This document shows positions 63,940-64,000 of a DNA stretch of 64,000 bases, piece by piece; the stretch's first letter is position 1, and every line of letters starts with the position of its first letter. Source of the stretch: an uncultured Desulfuromonas sp. (GTDB lineage Bacteria > Desulfobacterota > Desulfuromonadia > Desulfuromonadales > Desulfuromonadaceae); NCBI RefSeq assembly GCF_963678835.1, contig NZ_OY787469.1, forward strand, positions 1 to 64,000, in the 5' to 3' direction. The position numbers were made by a program, and so were the translations under genes. The notes below the pieces were generated by a model. That model made no database searches. It was not told the DNA's origin and saw only the letters and a list, made by a program, of their open reading frames with translations.

Positions 63940-64000
63940 CTAGCAGAGCTGCGTGACTGCCGTTACAGATTCCATAACCGTCAGCAAAGCGATATCACAT
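63940..64000 (-). CDS. C-terminal end of an upstream gene, cut by window
   Basis: A frame open from the window edge to TAG at 63940-63942 encodes about 19 residues ending VTQLC. It lies 30 bp before the antiporter gene, where the Mrp operon has another antiporter-type gene. Too short to identify. Confidence 0.3.
   Translation of the reverse strand, partial: CDIALLTVMESVTAVTQLC

Overview
The window looks like the chromosome of a marine, anaerobic, respiring deltaproteobacterium of the Desulfuromonas/Pelobacter/Geobacter kind. This is inferred from gene content: a tetraheme flavocytochrome c fumarate reductase, futalosine-pathway menaquinone genes, an 11-subunit complex I, a complete Na+-translocating NADH:quinone reductase (Nqr) with its maturation factors, an Mrp-type Na+/H+ antiporter operon and a DUF4388-HDOD protein. 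Nearly all of the sequence serves membrane bioenergetics and quinone metabolism.

Layout. 1-4264 (+): end of an OprD-like porin, flavocytochrome c fumarate reductase, MATE exporter. 4265-6453: a nest of mobile DNA. The C-terminal end of an ISL3-type transposase gene was hit by a 230-bp IS1595-like miniature element and by a complete 1557-bp IS, each with a perfect 8-bp target duplication. 6513-8540 (-): serS followed by tRNA-Ser(TGA), tRNA-Ser(GCT) and tRNA-Arg(ACG), with two 116-bp structured repeats in the tRNA spacers. 8603-10086 (-): HD phosphohydrolase and DMT permease. 10233-11504 (+): DUF4388-HDOD. 11509-18424 (-): an apparent operon mqnP-ubiX-mqnE-mqnC-hisC-mutY-rnd. 18538-19110 (-): DUF2726 protein. 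19292-26589 (+): ten-gene Mrp-like operon. 26667-29969 (-): nitroreductase, rsmE, a UbiD-family protein with altered active-site motifs. 30012-40185 (-): nuoABCDHIJKLMN without nuoEFG. 40591-41484 (+): NDUFA9-like epimerase. 41524-41907 (-): IscU/NifU-like scaffold. 42144-48238 (+): JAMM-DinG helicase fusion, dgkA, ctp, degenerate REC-PilZ. 48565-56432 (+): small ORF, nqrABCDEF, ferritin-like protein, apbE, nqrM. 56433-57332: a 900-bp stretch without a convincing gene, holding repeats. 57333-64000 (-): a second cluster of antiporter-like genes, cut by the window edge.

How it fits together. Menaquinone made with the mqn genes would be reduced by Nqr and by the Nuo complex. Fumarate reductase gives an electron sink in the periplasm. 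Nqr and Mrp interconvert Na+ and H+ gradients, and ApbE and NqrM mature Nqr. The window has ten Proton_antipo_M-type (NuoL/M/N/MrpD) proteins in three clusters. Two of the clusters share a paralogous three-gene module: a 490-residue antiporter, a 67-82-residue two-helix protein and a 580-residue antiporter. A 17-bp dyad-containing motif occurs with one mismatch upstream of both nuoA and nqrA and may be a shared operator. The most novel-looking items are that duplicated module, the shared motif, the tRNA-spacer repeats, the UbiD-like gene whose start abuts the nuo terminator, and the nested transposon remnant whose history can be read base by base.
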